This document shows, one piece after another, positions 9,401-21,084 of a DNA stretch of 64,000 nucleotides; position 1 is the stretch's first letter, and the number at the start of each line of letters is the position of its first letter. The notes beneath the pieces are model-generated. The model did no database searches. It had not been told where the DNA came from and worked only from the letters and a program-made list of their open reading frames with translations. Source of the stretch: Paracoccaceae bacterium (GTDB taxonomy: Bacteria > Pseudomonadota > Alphaproteobacteria > Rhodobacterales > Rhodobacteraceae); contig JAJEBQ010000037.1 of NCBI GenBank assembly GCA_022822495.1, positions 1 through 64,000 on the forward strand. The letters run 5' to 3'. Position numbers and translations under genes: made by a program.

Positions 9401-11682
9401 AAAAGGTTATTGCTCAAGCCAACGCGAGACTTGATGAGAAGAACCGTTTGGTAAACGATCTTGTTTCCACAAGGATTGATGGCGAATTCAAGATGAGTCT
9501 CAAAGAATCAGTCAATATGATTGACGTATCGCCCATGCAGCTGGTATCGGTTGCTGCTTCCCTGATACCATTTCTTGAAAATGACGATGCCAACCGTGCC
9601 TTGATGGGTTCTAACATGCAACGTCAGGCCGTTCCTCTGCTGAATGCAGAGGCTCCCTTTGTCGGTACTGGAATCGAGGAGAGAGTAGCTGTGGATTCAG
9701 GTGCCTCCATCGTGGCTCGGAGAGAAGGGTTTGTTGACCAGGTTGATGCAACGAGGATTGTGATTAGTGCAACTGCCAACGATCCAACGGACCCAGGAGT
9801 TGATACTTATCGCCTGCGAAAATTCCAACGATCCAATCAAAACACCTGTATTAACCAAAAGCCACTGGTCAATGTAGGTGATTATGTTTTGAAGGGAGAT
9901 GTTATTGCTGACGGTCCTGCCACCGATTTGGGTGAACTTGCCTTGGGTAGGAATGTCCTCGTCGCATTTATGCCTTGGAATGGCTATAACTTTGAAGATT
10001 CCATCCTTGTATCAGAACGGATTGTCAGGGATGATGTCTTTACCTCAGTTCATATTGAGGAATTTTCTGTTTTGGCCCGTGATACCAAATTGGGACCAGA
10101 AGAAATCACCAGGGATATTCCCAATGTAGGTGAGGAAGCTCTCAGGAACCTTGATGAAGCAGGTATTATTTACGTTGGTGCCGAAGTTGCAGGGGGAGAC
10201 ATTCTGGTGGGCAAAATTACGCCTAAGGGCGAAACTCCCATTACACCCGAAGAAAAACTCTTGCGTGCCATTTTTGGTGAAAAGGCTTCCGATGTCCGTG
10301 ACACCTCCCTGAAATTGCCACCAGGTGATTTTGGTACGGTTGTAGAGGTCAGAGTTTTCAATCGCCATGGTATTGAGAAGGATGAGCGTACGATCCAGAT
10401 TGAACGTGAGGAAATAAATCGCCTCAGCAGGGATCATGAAGATGAAAAAGCCATTCTCAGAAGGACAATTTACGAGCGTTTGAACAATTTGATCATTGGC
10501 AAGGTTGTTGCCAAGGGCCCAAAACCTTTTCAGAAAGGTGATGTCATAACCGAGGAGTTGTTAGGACAAGTGGATCAGTTCAAATGGTGGAAACTTGCTT
10601 TGGAAGATGAAGAAACGGCTAAAAACCGCGAGGGCTTGGAAAAACAGTATAAGCTTCAGTTAAAGGCACTTGAAGAAAGATATGATGACAAGGTGGCCAA
10701 GGTCAGACGTGGTGATGATCTTTCACCTGGTGTTCTTAAGGTCGTCAAGGTGTTTGTAGCTGTTAAGCGAAAACTTCAGTCAGGTGATAAAATGGCTGGC
10801 CGTCATGGTAACAAGGGTGTTGTTTCCAAGGTCGTGCCAATGGAGGATATGCCCTTTCTGGAAGATGGAACACCGGTCGATATTGTCCTCAATCCGCTGG
10901 GTGTGCCATCGCGAATGAATGTTGGACAAATTCTGGAAACACATATGGGTTGGGCTTCCAGAGGGTTGGGCAAGGTCATTGATGAATCTCTGAAATATCA
11001 CGATACCCATCAGGATGACCCCACAAGTATAGAACGGGTAAAATCGGCCATGGAATATGCCTATGGGCCTGAAATGTACCAATCTACCCTGGCCAAACTT
11101 AGTGATGGGGATTTAGTGTCTTCGGCTCGTGTTGTCACCAACGGAGTCCCAATCGCCACCTCGGTGTTTGATGGTGCCAAAGAACTTGATATTGATGATG
11201 CTCTCGAACGGGCCGGTTTTGATAAATCTGGACAGTCCGAACTTTATGACGGCATTACGGGAGAGAAATTTGCCCGACTGGTAACCGTTGGTATCAAATA
11301 TATGTTAAAACTCCATCATCTCGTTGATGATAAAATACATGCGAGATCAACGGGGCCGTATAGTCTGGTAACCCAACAACCTCTCGGTGGAAAGGCCCAA
11401 TTTGGCGGCCAACGCTTTGGTGAAATGGAAGTTTGGGCACTTGAAGCTTATGGCGCTGCGCATATCCTCCAGGAAATATTGACGGTCAAGGCCGATGATG
11501 TTACCGGCAGGACCAAGGTTTATGAAGCTATCGTCAAAGGTGAAAATGAATTTGAATCGGGTATACCCGAAAGCTTTAATGTTCTGGTCAAGGAGGTAAG
11601 AGGCCTCGGCTTGAATATTGAACTTAGACAAATGAACCAAAACAAGCGAAAGATGATCCAGAGGGAAAAAAATGAAGTATGA
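6454..11682 (+). CDS. rpoB: RNA polymerase beta subunit, greatly enlarged
   Basis: About 1742 residues from the ATG at 6454, which has an AAGG ribosome binding site; an upstream in-frame GTG at 6394 would add 20 non-family residues. The catalytic core is intact: '[18 protein letters not shown]' in the rifampicin region, '[18 protein letters not shown]', '[14 protein letters not shown]' and '[15 protein letters not shown]'. Asp, His and Ser at the classic rifampicin-resistance positions are wild type. Known alphaproteobacterial RpoB is near 1350-1400 residues. The excess of about 350 residues lies between about residues 250 and 710 (see the separate repeat entry). No frameshift or stop interrupts it. 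The 3' end overlaps rpoC by 11 bases. Confidence 0.97.
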   Translation: MKQKKSSGNRYRRSYQKINAVAPLPNLIEIQKQSYDLFLNSGEGPEHTDGMGLQGVFQSVFPIRDASGMTEMHFEGYEIENPKFDVEECQQRDMTYAGALKVKLLLNIYDVDNETGNQSFRNSKEQKVYMGDIPLMTNNGTFIINGTERVVVSQMHRSPGVFFNHSTHTTGKRLYTCQILPGRGSWIEFEFGLKKDKALGELELINVRVDRKRRLPVSTLLFALGMDQESIMDSFYDATSFRLRKKPAAWEFTFQKENWKNVTSTYDLISPETGEIVIPAGKKISPQKLTSLGKEFNGTKLQILHDSLDEGNLSTALEGARQAEEIDEDYLEYLESNFRQSASPQSRKITSDGQFLTEEFIPERWERVTPNFNIVNYHTKEVLAKAGIKLTPAKFRRIQDLHGWSLMVPLNQLLTYFAPKKKEEPDTKDIAIYVYKDMIEDKEDLPKNTGPELVGIDDLVGEFSDGGRKLAVTLLKKVWRFRVPSFNIYDHDTGMVTHRQGNEVNLVVSKEMGIHLDNRKYELNADELFYGLVELEETIKRKAQKLKNEELEETQEQSQSNTDGTLIGGYSVPIKLGTNQGETVVSYIPEELRWVTDFSYQDKINVNVEDNILDSETGDIIVPVGSRITRRMAKSFEEEGKKLEIAVSSDRIAGRYVAKDMIDEETGIVLAEAGDELTSLFDENGNPSGGLLHKLLNERFDEIDLLEIDHLSVGPYIRNTMYLDKCYDRKTGLLEIYRSLRPGEPPTPENAEALFDQLFSDSERYDLSAVGRAKLNMRLGLVENEDVRTLQKIDIVACLRHLVALRDGQGEIDDIDHLGNRRVRSVGELMENQCRIGLIRMERAIRERMGSVEIDKKIPQDLVNPRPLSGAIREFFGSSQLSQFMDQTNPLSEITHKRRLSALGPGGLTRERAGFEVRDVHPTHYGRICPVETPEGQNIGLINSLASYSKVNKYGFLETPYRVVKDCQVTDDYEYVSASDETQKVIAQANARLDEKNRLVNDLVSTRIDGEFKMSLKESVNMIDVSPMQLVSVAASLIPFLENDDANRALMGSNMQRQAVPLLNAEAPFVGTGIEERVAVDSGASIVARREGFVDQVDATRIVISATANDPTDPGVDTYRLRKFQRSNQNTCINQKPLVNVGDYVLKGDVIADGPATDLGELALGRNVLVAFMPWNGYNFEDSILVSERIVRDDVFTSVHIEEFSVLARDTKLGPEEITRDIPNVGEEALRNLDEAGIIYVGAEVAGGDILVGKITPKGETPITPEEKLLRAIFGEKASDVRDTSLKLPPGDFGTVVEVRVFNRHGIEKDERTIQIEREEINRLSRDHEDEKAILRRTIYERLNNLIIGKVVAKGPKPFQKGDVITEELLGQVDQFKWWKLALEDEETAKNREGLEKQYKLQLKALEERYDDKVAKVRRGDDLSPGVLKVVKVFVAVKRKLQSGDKMAGRHGNKGVVSKVVPMEDMPFLEDGTPVDIVLNPLGVPSRMNVGQILETHMGWASRGLGKVIDESLKYHDTHQDDPTSIERVKSAMEYAYGPEMYQSTLAKLSDGDLVSSARVVTNGVPIATSVFDGAKELDIDDALERAGFDKSGQSELYDGITGEKFARLVTVGIKYMLKLHHLVDDKIHARSTGPYSLVTQQPLGGKAQFGGQRFGEMEVWALEAYGAAHILQEILTVKADDVTGRTKVYEAIVKGENEFESGIPESFNVLVKEVRGLGLNIELRQMNQNKRKMIQREKNEV
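7237..8577 (+). repeat. Four tandem SI1-like modules within rpoB
   Basis: Reading the protein in this segment gives four successive units of about 106-114 residues: 7237-7554, 7555-7893, 7894-8235 and 8236-8577 (RpoB residues 262-708). Each opens with a similar pattern: W, then VT or VP, an aromatic residue, I, a T/TG turn, a beta stretch and a Gly. Examples are '[20 protein letters not shown]', '[20 protein letters not shown]', '[20 protein letters not shown]' and '[19 protein letters not shown]'. Only the fourth continues into the canonical SI1 second half, '[16 protein letters not shown]'. The similarity is at protein level; the DNA has diverged. Unit boundaries are approximate. Confidence 0.7.
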
Positions 11683-14600
11683 ATTAGCACAGTCCATGTT
11701 CAAGGGTGGAAGACTACCTGAATCCTTTGACGAAATAAAAATCTCACTTGCTTCACCTGAAAGGATCGTTGCTTGGTCTGAGGGAGAAATCAAGAAGCCA
11801 GAGACCATAAATTATCGGACTTTCAAACCAGAAAGAGATGGTCTGTTCTGTGCCAAGATTTTTGGCCCTGTACGAGACTATGAGTGTCTTTGTGGCAAAT
11901 ACAAACGGATGAAATTCCGCGGGATTACCTGCGAGAAGTGTGGCGTTGAAGTAACCCTCCAGAAAGTCCGTCGTGAGCGAATGGGACATATCCATCTGGC
12001 TGCTCCAGTCGCTCACATATGGTTTTTGAAACTTCTCCCCAGTCGTATCGGTATTTTACTTGACATGAAGTTAAAGGACCTGGAAAGTGTCCTCTATTTT
12101 GAAAAGTTTGTTGTTACCGACCCAGGACTTACTCAATTCAATGAAAAGAAGCTCATTACAGAAGCCGAAATGCAAGAAGCCATAGATGAGTTTGGAGAAG
12201 AATCCTTCAATGCCTCAATCGGTGCCGAAGCGATAAGGGAATTGTTGAGTAACCTTGACTTGGAACACGAACAGGAAATTCTCCGTGAGGAACTCCTGAC
12301 AACGGGCAGCATACAACGGAAGACAGACATCAAAAAGCGTCTCAAAATTGTCTCCCATTTCCTTGAGTCAGGCAATAAGCCGGAATGGATGATATTAACA
12401 GCACTGCCTGTTATTCCGCCCGAACTAAGACCTCTCGTACCACTGGATGGAGGTCGGTTCGCCACTTCGGATCTGAATGATCTGTATCGCCGGGTGATCA
12501 ACCGGAACAATCGATTAAAAAGATTGATTGAACTGCGTGCCCCTGAGCTGATTATTCGTAATGAAAAGCGCATGTTACAAGAATCGGTTGATGCCCTCTT
12601 TGACAATGGTCGTCGAGGCAGAGTTATCACCAATACAAGCAACAAACGCCCTCTGAAGTCACTTAGTGACATGCTGAAGGGCAAACAGGGAAGATTCCGC
12701 CAGAACCTGCTCGGTAAAAGGGTTGATTTCTCTGGCCGTTCGGTGATTGTTACCGGTCCTGAATTAAAGCTGCACCAATGCGGCTTGCCCAAGAAGATGG
12801 CCAAGGAACTCTTCAAGCCATTCATTTTTGCCAAACTTCAGGAAAAGGAACTTTCCACAACGGTTAAACAGTCAAAAAAACTGGTTGAGAGAGAATCAGA
12901 TGAAATTTGGGATATCCTTGATGAAGTCATCAGGGAACATCCCGTTCTTCTCAATCGGGCACCAACTCTTCACAGGCTTGGAATACAGGCCTTTGAACCC
13001 CTACTCATTGAAGGCAAGGCTATCCAGCTTCATCCCTTGGTTTGTTCAGCCTTTAACGCCGATTTTGACGGTGATCAGATGGCTGTTCACGTACCTCTTT
13101 CCATGGAAGCTCAATTGGAAGCCCGGGTTCTCATGATGTCCACAAATAACGTTTTGTCGCCTGCCAACGGTGCACCCATTATTGTACCTTCCCAGGATAT
13201 GGTTTTGGGTCTTTATTACACCAGTCTGGTGCGTGGAGGCATGCAGGGTGAAGGGATGATTTTTGGTTCGGTTGAGGAAGTTGAGCAGGCTCTCGCAGCC
13301 GGTGTTGTTCACAAACACGCCAAGGTCAAAGCCCGCATCAGGGAAATTGACGAGGATGGAGAAGCCGTCTCCAAAATTTATGATACAACACCTGGCCGTA
13401 TTCTCTTGGGTTCCCACCTGCCAATGAATGCCCATGTCTCTTTCGAAATCCTGAACAGGGAACTCAGAAAACAGGAAGTTCAGGAGGTCATTGATACGGT
13501 TTATCGCTATTGTGGCCAAAAGGAATCGGTTATTTTCTGTGACCACATCATGGAAATTGGCTTCAAGGAGGCTTGTAATGCTGGTATTTCCTTCTGTCGT
13601 AGTGACATGTTGGTGCCAACCGACAAGCACCAGATAGTTGAGGAAACAAGGGCCTTGGTTGCCACCTTCGAGGAGCACCACAAGAAAGGCATGATCAGTG
13701 AAGGTGAGAGATACCAGAAAACAGTTGAAGCCTGGGGCAGCTGCACGGACAGAATCCAGCAAAAGATGGAGAAAGCCATTCAAGCCCGCAAATTTGTCGA
13801 CGATGTGGAACAGGAGAGAAACTCGATCTACATGATGACTCATTCGGGCGCAAGAGGATCTCGCGACCAGATGAAACAGTTGGCCGGGATGCGAGGCTTG
13901 ATTTCCAAAGGTACGGGTGAAATCATCGAAACCCCGATCATTTCGAATTTCAAGGAAGGTCTCAATGTGGCGGAATATTTCAATTCAGCCCATGGTTCCA
14001 GAAAGGGGTTGGCAGATACCGCTCTGAAAACCGCCAACGCAGGGTACTTGACCCGCCGTCTGGTTGACGTTGCCCAGGATTGTCTGGTGCGTGAGGAGGA
14101 TTGTCTTGAAAATCCTGATAATCCCTTTGATGAGAATGAGGATTTTGGTATCAAGGTGGAAGCAACCATCAGGGATGGTGAAATCATTGTGAACCTGGCG
14201 GAAAGAATTGTCGGGAGGGTTCTGGCCGAGGATTTGGTCAATGCCAATACGGGTGAAATTTTTGCCAGCAATGGTGAACTTTTAAGTGAAATCAGGGCCA
14301 GAGAAATTGAGGGGGCTGGTTTTCAGAGTGTCCTGCTCCGATCACCTCTGACGTGTCGTACCCAGGATGGGGTCTGTTCGAAATGTTACGGGCGGGACCT
14401 GGCCCGTGGCACCATGGTGAATGTCGGTGAAGCCGTGGGTATCATGGCGGCCCAATCCATTGGCGAACCAGGAACCCAGTTGACCATGAGAACCTTCCAT
14501 ATCGGTGGAATTGCCCAGCAATCCGATGAACAATCGTTCATCGAAGCCAGTGTGGATGGGAGCATCAAATTTGAAAATCCGAAAACCTTGACGGACAAGT

Positions 14601-16225
14601 CCGGGCGAACCATTGCCAGCAGTCGGGCCATGCGCATTTCGGTCGAGAACCCAAAAGAAATTGCCAAGCGACCCTATCGTGTACCTTATGGCTCCAACAT
14701 CCTGGTGAAAGAAGGTCAAAAGGTAACAAGAGGAACGCGCCTCTTTGAGTGGGATGCGTTTGCCACATCGCTGTACTCAGAGGTTGAGGGTGTGGTCAGG
14801 CATATTGATCTCATTCATGGGATGACCACCAAACGAAGAACCATTGAAGAATTCGGCATGACCGAAGAGGTTGTGATTGATACGGGGGGGAGCAAAAAGC
14901 CGGACCGTCTGGTCCCAAATCCGCAACGTTCCAGCCAGGCTACTGAGCAGGGACGGGTCTGGTTTGAATCAGCCGAATTGCAACAAAGAACGGACGGTTC
15001 TCTGGTCGTGAACTCCATGGATATGTGGATCATCATTGTCGATAGTCAGGGGCAGGAAGTTTCAGCCCATTATGTCCCTCAGGACTCCACACTAAAAGTG
15101 TCCAATGGTCAAATGGTCAAGGCGGGCGATGATTTGTTTTCTCTTCCCCCCATGAAGCAGGCCCAAAAACGCATTTCACAGAACTTTATTTCCAGTTGGC
15201 GTGATTTGGAAATACTCAAGCCGGGCATACTCATCGTCGACGAGTTCACGGGACAACCTCTGTATCTGGAAAATGGCAATCTGGCCTTTCACGAGATGTC
15301 AATGGAGTCAATAATCAGGGTAAAGGATGGACAAAAAATTGCTGTCGGCGATGAACTGGTAAGATTCCCCAAACGAACGGCCTTGACCAAGGATATTACG
15401 GGTGGACTGCCACGGGTTGCCGATCTCTTTGAGGCCAGAAACCCCAAGGACCTTGCCGTCATGGCCGAACTCAGTGGCACCATCAGGTTTGAAAGAGAGT
15501 ACAAGAACTCCAGGGTCATCAGAATTGATCCCGATGACGAAAACATCAAGGTTTCACCCAAATACAAGATTCCAAAGGGTCTCCATTTGGAAGTACAGGA
15601 GGGTGACAAGATCATGCGTGGTGACCTCATTGTTGACGGCACACCTTCGCCCCAGGATGTTTTGCAATCCAGAGGACTTGGTGACCTGGCCCGATACATG
15701 ATTGAGGGGGTTCAGGAAGTCTATCAACTGCAAGGGGTAAAAATCAATGACAAGCACATTGAGGTTATCTTGCGACAAATGCTGAAGAAGGTCCGCATTA
15801 CTGATCCGGGAGATACAGTTCTCATGTCCGATGAAATCATTGACAAGACCGAATTCAGGAAGATCAATGAAGCAGCCTTGGCCAGAAATGAAAAGGTTGC
15901 GCATTGCGTCCCTGTCATTCTTGGCATTACCAAGGCGGCTCTAGGAACCAATTCCTTCATATCGGCCGCTTCCTTCCAGGAGACGACCAAGGTATTGACC
16001 GATGCAGCTGTACGTGGAAGGGTAGACAGATTGTCAGGTCTCAAGGAAAATGTGATTGTCGGCAGACTTATTCCGGCTGGAACAGGTAATGCAGCGTCAG
16101 AAATCCGTAAGATCGCCTACAAGGAGGATGAGCGCATCATGCAATTGCAGGAGAAGGATGATACAGACATATTCAGTGACTTCCCGGCCCTTATTGAAGA
16201 GGATTCAGAACCGCTGGAGGGCTAG
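11672..16225 (+). CDS. rpoC: RNA polymerase beta' subunit, enlarged in SI3
   Basis: 1517 residues, against about 1400 in E. coli and most alphaproteobacteria. The N-terminal zinc site is '[11 protein letters not shown]...CEKCGVEV'. The catalytic Mg-binding motif NADFDGD is at about residues 462-468. '[19 protein letters not shown]' supplies the second zinc site, and the trigger-loop flank '[11 protein letters not shown]' is intact. The stretch from 'GSIKFENP' to 'TKDITGG' spans about 276 residues, roughly 100 more than the same stretch of E. coli SI3 as I recall it. The C-terminus '[14 protein letters not shown]' is normal. It is translationally coupled to rpoB by an 11-base overlap and is followed by a terminator-like hairpin. 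Confidence 0.97.
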   Translation: MKYELAQSMFKGGRLPESFDEIKISLASPERIVAWSEGEIKKPETINYRTFKPERDGLFCAKIFGPVRDYECLCGKYKRMKFRGITCEKCGVEVTLQKVRRERMGHIHLAAPVAHIWFLKLLPSRIGILLDMKLKDLESVLYFEKFVVTDPGLTQFNEKKLITEAEMQEAIDEFGEESFNASIGAEAIRELLSNLDLEHEQEILREELLTTGSIQRKTDIKKRLKIVSHFLESGNKPEWMILTALPVIPPELRPLVPLDGGRFATSDLNDLYRRVINRNNRLKRLIELRAPELIIRNEKRMLQESVDALFDNGRRGRVITNTSNKRPLKSLSDMLKGKQGRFRQNLLGKRVDFSGRSVIVTGPELKLHQCGLPKKMAKELFKPFIFAKLQEKELSTTVKQSKKLVERESDEIWDILDEVIREHPVLLNRAPTLHRLGIQAFEPLLIEGKAIQLHPLVCSAFNADFDGDQMAVHVPLSMEAQLEARVLMMSTNNVLSPANGAPIIVPSQDMVLGLYYTSLVRGGMQGEGMIFGSVEEVEQALAAGVVHKHAKVKARIREIDEDGEAVSKIYDTTPGRILLGSHLPMNAHVSFEILNRELRKQEVQEVIDTVYRYCGQKESVIFCDHIMEIGFKEACNAGISFCRSDMLVPTDKHQIVEETRALVATFEEHHKKGMISEGERYQKTVEAWGSCTDRIQQKMEKAIQARKFVDDVEQERNSIYMMTHSGARGSRDQMKQLAGMRGLISKGTGEIIETPIISNFKEGLNVAEYFNSAHGSRKGLADTALKTANAGYLTRRLVDVAQDCLVREEDCLENPDNPFDENEDFGIKVEATIRDGEIIVNLAERIVGRVLAEDLVNANTGEIFASNGELLSEIRAREIEGAGFQSVLLRSPLTCRTQDGVCSKCYGRDLARGTMVNVGEAVGIMAAQSIGEPGTQLTMRTFHIGGIAQQSDEQSFIEASVDGSIKFENPKTLTDKSGRTIASSRAMRISVENPKEIAKRPYRVPYGSNILVKEGQKVTRGTRLFEWDAFATSLYSEVEGVVRHIDLIHGMTTKRRTIEEFGMTEEVVIDTGGSKKPDRLVPNPQRSSQATEQGRVWFESAELQQRTDGSLVVNSMDMWIIIVDSQGQEVSAHYVPQDSTLKVSNGQMVKAGDDLFSLPPMKQAQKRISQNFISSWRDLEILKPGILIVDEFTGQPLYLENGNLAFHEMSMESIIRVKDGQKIAVGDELVRFPKRTALTKDITGGLPRVADLFEARNPKDLAVMAELSGTIRFEREYKNSRVIRIDPDDENIKVSPKYKIPKGLHLEVQEGDKIMRGDLIVDGTPSPQDVLQSRGLGDLARYMIEGVQEVYQLQGVKINDKHIEVILRQMLKKVRITDPGDTVLMSDEIIDKTEFRKINEAALARNEKVAHCVPVILGITKAALGTNSFISAASFQETTKVLTDAAVRGRVDRLSGLKENVIVGRLIPAGTGNAASEIRKIAYKEDERIMQLQEKDDTDIFSDFPALIEEDSEPLEG
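14558..15385 (+). repeat. Three sandwich-barrel-like modules in the RpoC SI3 insertion
   Basis: Within SI3 of RpoC three segments share the pattern beta strand, then 'V-x-(D/N/E)GQ-x-(V/I)-x2-G-x-x-L/F': '[18 protein letters not shown]' (about 14699-14752), '[18 protein letters not shown]' (about 15095-15146) and '[18 protein letters not shown]' (about 15317-15370). E. coli SI3 has two such sandwich-barrel hybrid motifs, so the middle one (about 14965-15150) looks like the extra unit. Confidence 0.6.
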
Positions 16226-16257
16226 TTTTGCCCTCCGGTATTACTTTTTTCTCTTTT
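16214..16257 (+). terminator. Rho-independent terminator after rpoC
   Basis: CTGGAGGGC (16214-16222) pairs with GCCCTCCGG (16230-16238) over nine positions, one of them a G-U pair. A 7-base loop separates the arms and a T-rich tract follows at about 16245-16257. It begins inside the last rpoC codons and should end or reduce read-through into rpsL. Confidence 0.7.
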
Positions 16258-16281
16258 ATGGATTTTTTTTGCTCCTGATAG

Positions 16282-16310
16282 TTGACATTTTTAAAGGCAA
16301 GCATTACTTG
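16282..16310 (+). promoter_or_regulatory. Candidate promoter of the rpsL-rpsG-fusA-tuf operon
   Basis: A perfect TTGACA at 16282-16287 stands 17 bp before TACTTG (16305-16310), a plausible though weak -10 box. It lies just downstream of the rpoC terminator, which is where a str-operon promoter would be expected. Confidence 0.55.
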
Positions 16311-16492
16311 GCACGGACTTTCAAAAGACCTATGCCTTTGAGAGACAAATAACCATTAAGATTTGGGGTGCATGAACGCCTCCCGGCGTTCCTCTGAAAA
16401 TTCAGGCCGCTGAGGACAACGAAGCGGTTTCTTTATGCTTTTTGTTTGAGGTTGTGGTTGTACCAGAAGGGAAAATAAATTCTAGGAATGAT
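16311..16492 (+). promoter_or_regulatory. Structured leader ahead of rpsL
   Basis: About 180 bases between the candidate promoter and the rpsL ATG. A perfect hairpin GAACGCC-TCCC-GGCGTTC occupies 16374-16391. A second stem CCGCT/AGCGG (16407-16411 with 16423-16427) is followed by TTTCTTT, giving an attenuator-like arrangement. I know of no named family with this structure; a role in ribosomal-protein autoregulation is an inference from its position. Confidence 0.5.
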
Positions 16493-16864
16493 ATGCCAAC
16501 GATACAACAATTAATTCGTAAGCCCAGGAAGCCCAAGGTCCGGCGGCAGAAGTCAATGCATTTGCTCGGCTGCCCCCAACGTCGTGGGGTGTGCACACGT
16601 GTCTATACGACGACACCCAAAAAGCCTAACTCAGCCTTGCGGAAAGTTGCCAAAGTCAGATTGACCAGTGGTTTCGAAGTCATCTCCTATATTCCCGGGG
16701 AGACCCACACCTTGCAGGAACATTCCGTGGTCCTCATACGGGGTGGCAGGGTCAAAGACCTGCCGGGCGTCCGGTATCATATCCTGCGGGGAACACTCGA
16801 TACTACTGGTGTCAAGGAGCGACGGCAAAGACGTTCCAAATACGGTGCCAAGAGACCTAAGTAA
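16493..16864 (+). CDS. rpsL: 30S ribosomal protein S12
   Basis: 123 residues from the ATG at 16493 ('[18 protein letters not shown]'). An upstream in-frame start at 16442 would add 17 residues that the family lacks. '[20 protein letters not shown]' and '[18 protein letters not shown]' are the decoding-centre loops. The lysines where streptomycin-resistance changes occur are wild type. First gene of the str operon; rpsG follows after 13 bases. Confidence 0.96.
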   Translation: MPTIQQLIRKPRKPKVRRQKSMHLLGCPQRRGVCTRVYTTTPKKPNSALRKVAKVRLTSGFEVISYIPGETHTLQEHSVVLIRGGRVKDLPGVRYHILRGTLDTTGVKERRQRRSKYGAKRPK

Positions 16865-16877
16865 GGAGCTTTAGAAT

Positions 16878-17348
16878 ATGTCCCGTCGCCGTCGAGCTGA
16901 AGTAAGAGAAGTCCTGCCGGACGCCAAGTTTGGTGATCGGATCCTTACCAAATTTATGAACAATCTGATGAAGGATGGTAAAAAGGCTGTGGCCGAGGGT
17001 ATCGTCTATAATGCCCTTGACCGCATTCAAGGGCTGACCCAACGCGATCCCCTGGAAGTGTTTCACGAAGCCATTGGGAATGTTCGACCTTCAATAGAGG
17101 TTCGTTCAAGACGAGTGGGTGGTTCCACCTACCAGATTCCAGTCGAGGTACGGCCAGAAAGAAGAAGCGCCCTGGCCATCCGCTGGTTGATAGATGCAGC
17201 CCGCAAACGACCGGAGCACACCATGGAAGAACGATTGGCTGGTGAATTGGTTGACGCCGTCAACTTGCGTGGTCGAGCTGTGAAAAAACGCGAAGATACA
17301 CACAAAATGGCCGAAGCCAACCGGGCCTTTAGTCATTATCGTTGGTAA
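16878..17348 (+). CDS. rpsG: 30S ribosomal protein S7
   Basis: 156 residues, normal length. It begins '[20 protein letters not shown]' and contains '[20 protein letters not shown]' and '[10 protein letters not shown]'. It is a primary 16S rRNA-binding protein that nucleates assembly of the 30S head; in E. coli S7 is the translational regulator of this operon. It lies between rpsL and fusA. Confidence 0.97.
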   Translation: MSRRRRAEVREVLPDAKFGDRILTKFMNNLMKDGKKAVAEGIVYNALDRIQGLTQRDPLEVFHEAIGNVRPSIEVRSRRVGGSTYQIPVEVRPERRSALAIRWLIDAARKRPEHTMEERLAGELVDAVNLRGRAVKKREDTHKMAEANRAFSHYRW

Positions 17349-17371
17349 AGCAAAAATAGGGCAGTTTTCTC

Positions 17372-19489
17372 ATGACACGTCAATATCCCCTTTCCCGCTA
17401 TCGCAACTTTGGTATCATGGCCCATATAGATGCCGGGAAAACCACCACAACCGAGCGCGTTCTCTACTATACCGGAAAATCCCATAAAATTGGTGAGGTT
17501 CATGATGGAGCAGCCACCATGGACTGGATGGAACAAGAGCAGGAAAGAGGCATTACCATTACCTCTGCTGCAACCACAACATTCTGGGAACGAACTGAAG
17601 ATGGTGAATCGCCATTGTCAGATAAGTACCGCTTCAATATCATCGATACCCCAGGCCATGTTGATTTTACTATTGAAGTAGAACGCTCCCTGGCCGTTCT
17701 TGACGGAGCTATTTGTGTCCTTGATGCCAACGCAGGTATAGAACCGCAGACCGAAACCGTCTGGCGCCAGGCTGACCGCTACAAGGTTCCAAGGTTTGTT
17801 TTTGTCAATAAAATGGACAAGATTGGTGCCGATTTCTTCAATTGCGTACGAATGATCAAGGATCGAACAGGCGCGACACCTTTGCCCATACAAATTCCAA
17901 TCGGTGCTGAGGACAAGTTCAGTGGCATAATTGATCTTGTCACCATGAAGGAATGGACTTGGACAGGCGAGGCCCTTGGAGCAACGTGGACCCTTCAGGA
18001 CATTCGACCAGACCTCCAGGACTTGGCCAATGAATGGCGCAATACCCTCATCGAAACAGCAGTTGAGATGGATGATGAAGTTATGGAGACTTATCTTGAG
18101 GGCGAAGAACCTGATAATGAAACACTACGAAGATTGATCCGCCAGGGAACTTTAGGTATGTCCTTTGTACCTGTTCTAGCAGGCTCCGCCTTTAAGAACA
18201 AGGGTGTACAACCAATGTTGAATTCAGTCATTGATTACCTCCCCGGGCCATTGGATGTGCCTTCCTATGTTGGCTTCGCGCCCGGTGACAAGGACGAAGT
18301 ACGAAACATTGAGCGTACAGCCGATGATTCCAATCCTTTCTCAGGCTTGGCATTCAAGGTCATGAACGACCCCTTTGTCGGATCTTTGACATTTACACGG
18401 ATCTATTCGGGCACCATTCAAAAAAGTGACCAGTTGTTGAATTCAACCAAAGGCAAGAAAGAACGCGTTGGACGTATGATGATGATGCATTCGAACAACC
18501 GGGAAGAAATCACGGAGGCTTACGCGGGTGATATCATTGCTCTGGCCGGACTGAAGGAAACCACAACTGGTGACACCCTTTGCAGTTCGACGCAGCCTGT
18601 TGTTCTTGAAACCATGACCTTCCCTGATCCTGTCATTGAGATTGCTGTCGAACCAAGAACCAAGTCCGATCAGGAAAAGATGGCTCAGGCTCTGCAAAGA
18701 TTGGCCGCCGAAGATCCGTCTTTCAGGGTTGAAACAGATTTTGAATCTGGTCAAACCATTATGAAGGGAATGGGAGAACTTCACCTGGATATATTGATTG
18801 ACCGTATGAAACGTGAATTCAAGGTTGAAGCCAACATTGGCGCCCCACAGGTTGCTTATCGTGAAACCGTTTCCCATGAGGCAGAAATCGATTACACTCA
18901 CAAAAAACAGACAGGTGGTGCTGGTCAGTTTGCCCGTGTCAAGATGATCATTGAACCCCAGGAAATCGGCAAGGGCTTCAGTTTTGAGTCCAAGATTGTA
19001 GGCGGTGCGATTCCAAAGGAATACATTCCAGGAGTTGAAAAGGGTATTCAATCAGTGATGGATTCAGGCCCACTAGCTGGTTTTCCGGTCATTGACTTCA
19101 AGGTAACACTTATTGATGGTGCTTTTCATGATGTCGACTCATCGGTCATGGCCTTTGAGCTCTGTGCCCGTGCGGCCATGCGGGAAGGCCTCAAGAAAGC
19201 TGGGGTAAAACTCTTGGAACCAGTCATGAAAGTCGAAGTTGTAACCCCCGAAGAATACACTGGTACGGTCAACGGCGATTTGACCAAACGACGTGGACAG
19301 GTCCAAGGACAGGAGCTAAGAGGAAACTCGACGGCGATTGCTGGCAATGTACCACTGGCCAATATGTTCGGATACATCAACAATCTTCGTTCGATGACCT
19401 CCGGCAGGGCCAATTTTACAATGCAGTTTTCTCATTATGAGGCTGTACCACAAAATATCTCGGAAGAGATTCAATCTAAATATGCGTGA
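17372..19489 (+). CDS. fusA: Elongation factor G
   Basis: 705 residues. GTPase motifs: G1 'AHIDAGKTT', G3 'DTPGHVDF' and G4 'NKMD' in domain I. Domain II is followed by domains III-V with 'GMGELHLDI' and, near the C-terminus, 'RRGQVQG'. EF-G drives translocation and, with RRF, ribosome recycling. It carries no domain IV loss that would suggest a specialised paralogue. It is followed by tuf after 39 bases. Confidence 0.97.
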   Translation: MTRQYPLSRYRNFGIMAHIDAGKTTTTERVLYYTGKSHKIGEVHDGAATMDWMEQEQERGITITSAATTTFWERTEDGESPLSDKYRFNIIDTPGHVDFTIEVERSLAVLDGAICVLDANAGIEPQTETVWRQADRYKVPRFVFVNKMDKIGADFFNCVRMIKDRTGATPLPIQIPIGAEDKFSGIIDLVTMKEWTWTGEALGATWTLQDIRPDLQDLANEWRNTLIETAVEMDDEVMETYLEGEEPDNETLRRLIRQGTLGMSFVPVLAGSAFKNKGVQPMLNSVIDYLPGPLDVPSYVGFAPGDKDEVRNIERTADDSNPFSGLAFKVMNDPFVGSLTFTRIYSGTIQKSDQLLNSTKGKKERVGRMMMMHSNNREEITEAYAGDIIALAGLKETTTGDTLCSSTQPVVLETMTFPDPVIEIAVEPRTKSDQEKMAQALQRLAAEDPSFRVETDFESGQTIMKGMGELHLDILIDRMKREFKVEANIGAPQVAYRETVSHEAEIDYTHKKQTGGAGQFARVKMIIEPQEIGKGFSFESKIVGGAIPKEYIPGVEKGIQSVMDSGPLAGFPVIDFKVTLIDGAFHDVDSSVMAFELCARAAMREGLKKAGVKLLEPVMKVEVVTPEEYTGTVNGDLTKRRGQVQGQELRGNSTAIAGNVPLANMFGYINNLRSMTSGRANFTMQFSHYEAVPQNISEEIQSKYA

Positions 19490-19528
19490 AGCTCTTAACA
19501 AGTTCGGTTAACCAGAAAGGATTATCAG

Positions 19529-20704
19529 ATGGCTAAGGAAACTTTTATTCGAAACAAACCCCATGTCAACGTCGGTACGATTGGCCATGTTGACCACGGT
19601 AAAACAACATTAACTGCTGCGATTACCAAGTATTTTGGTGAATTTACCCCCTATGACAAAATTGATGGTGCACCAGAGGAAAAGGATCGGGGTATTACAA
19701 TTTCAACAGCGCACGTTGAATATGAAACGGAAGCCCGTCACTATGCACATGTCGACTGCCCAGGTCATGCTGACTATGTCAAAAACATGATTACAGGTGC
19801 TGCCCAGATGGACGGAGCTATTCTGGTGGTGAGTGCTGCTGATGGTCCCATGCCACAGACCCGTGAGCATATTCTTCTGGCCCGGCAGGTCGGTGTTCCC
19901 TCCCTCGTGGTTTACATGAACAAAGTCGACCAGGTTGATGATGAAGAGCTTCTCGAATTGGTGGAATTGGAAATTCGTGAATTGCTTAACGAATATGAAT
20001 TTCCGGGTGATGACATTGCCATCATCATGGGATCTGCTCTGGCAGCCATGGAAGGTACCAATGACGAGATTGGCGAAAACAGCATCAAACAGCTGATGGA
20101 AGCCGTTGATGCCAATATTCCTACACCTGACCGCCCGATTGATCAGCCCTTCCTGATGCCCATTGAAGATGTGTTTTCAATTTCCGGCCGTGGTACGGTT
20201 GTTACAGGCAGGGTCGAAAGGGGTGTTGTCAAAGTGGGTGATGAAATCGAGGTTGTCGGTATCCGGGATACTTCCAAAACGACCTGTACCGGTGTTGAGA
20301 TGTTCCGCAAACTGTTGGATCGTGGCGAAGCCGGGGATAATATCGGTGCACTTTTGCGCGGTGTCGGGCGAGATGGGGTTGAAAGAGGCCAGGTGCTTTG
20401 TAAACCCGGATCGGTTACACCACACACTGAATTCGAAGCCGAGGCCTATATTCTGGACAAATCGGAAGGCGGTCGGCACACACCTTTCTTTACCAACTAT
20501 CGTCCACAGTTCTACTTCCGAACAACCGATGTAACGGGTTCGGTTGAACTGCCAGAGAATGTCGAGATGGTTATGCCAGGTGATAATGTTCGCTTCAAGG
20601 TTAAACTCATCAACCCAATTGCGATGGAAGAAAAACTACGGTTTGCCATCCGGGAAGGTGGAAGAACTGTCGGAGCCGGTGTTGTAACCAAGATAATTAA
20701 GTGA
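19529..20704 (+). CDS. tuf: Elongation factor Tu
   Basis: 391 residues. GTPase motifs 'GHVDHGKT', 'DCPGHADY' and 'NKVD' lie in domain I, with the switch I region '[10 protein letters not shown]'. Domains II and III follow, including '[14 protein letters not shown]' and 'GGRHTPF'. EF-Tu delivers aminoacyl-tRNA to the A site. Many alphaproteobacteria keep a second tuf copy; only one is in this window. It is separated from rpsJ by a hairpin-bearing gap. Confidence 0.97.
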   Translation: MAKETFIRNKPHVNVGTIGHVDHGKTTLTAAITKYFGEFTPYDKIDGAPEEKDRGITISTAHVEYETEARHYAHVDCPGHADYVKNMITGAAQMDGAILVVSAADGPMPQTREHILLARQVGVPSLVVYMNKVDQVDDEELLELVELEIRELLNEYEFPGDDIAIIMGSALAAMEGTNDEIGENSIKQLMEAVDANIPTPDRPIDQPFLMPIEDVFSISGRGTVVTGRVERGVVKVGDEIEVVGIRDTSKTTCTGVEMFRKLLDRGEAGDNIGALLRGVGRDGVERGQVLCKPGSVTPHTEFEAEAYILDKSEGGRHTPFFTNYRPQFYFRTTDVTGSVELPENVEMVMPGDNVRFKVKLINPIAMEEKLRFAIREGGRTVGAGVVTKIIK

Positions 20705-20710
20705 TTTTGA

Positions 20711-20739
20711 GGGGCATGGACAAGGGTTTGTGCCCTTTT
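20711..20739 (+). terminator. Weak terminator or attenuator between tuf and rpsJ
   Basis: AAGGG/CCCTT (20722-20726 with 20733-20737) ends in a short T-run. The alternative stem GGGCA/TGCCC (20712-20716 with 20731-20735) uses the same 3' arm, so the two cannot form together. It precedes the first gene of the S10 cluster and may set read-through from tuf. The stems are short. Confidence 0.45.
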
Positions 20740-20756
20740 GCTTTCGGAGTTAGAGT

Positions 20757-21068
20757 ATGAGTCAACATCAAAATATTCGCATTCAGTTGAAGGCCTTTGA
20801 TTACAGGGTTCTTGATGCCTGTGCTTCCGAACTCATTGATACGGTCAGGCGGACTGGTGCACGTTGGCGGGGGCCCATACCCTTACCGAACAAAATTGAA
20901 AAATTCACGGTTTTGCGGGGACCTCACATAGACAAGAAGTCCCGTGAGCAGATGGAAATTCGAACCCATAAGCGGGTAATCGATATCATTGATCCTACGC
21001 CGCAAACTGTTGATGCACTTATGAAACTAGAACTCGCGGCAGGTGTTGCCGTGGAATTGAAACTTTAG
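20757..21068 (+). CDS. rpsJ: 30S ribosomal protein S10
   Basis: 103 residues with '[20 protein letters not shown]', '[19 protein letters not shown]' and '[12 protein letters not shown]', all standard for S10. It is a head protein of the 30S subunit and doubles as NusE in antitermination, where it pairs with NusG. It opens the S10 cluster; rplC follows almost at once. Confidence 0.97.
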   Translation: MSQHQNIRIQLKAFDYRVLDACASELIDTVRRTGARWRGPIPLPNKIEKFTVLRGPHIDKKSREQMEIRTHKRVIDIIDPTPQTVDALMKLELAAGVAVELKL

Positions 21069-21084
21069 GATGGGAGATTCCGGA

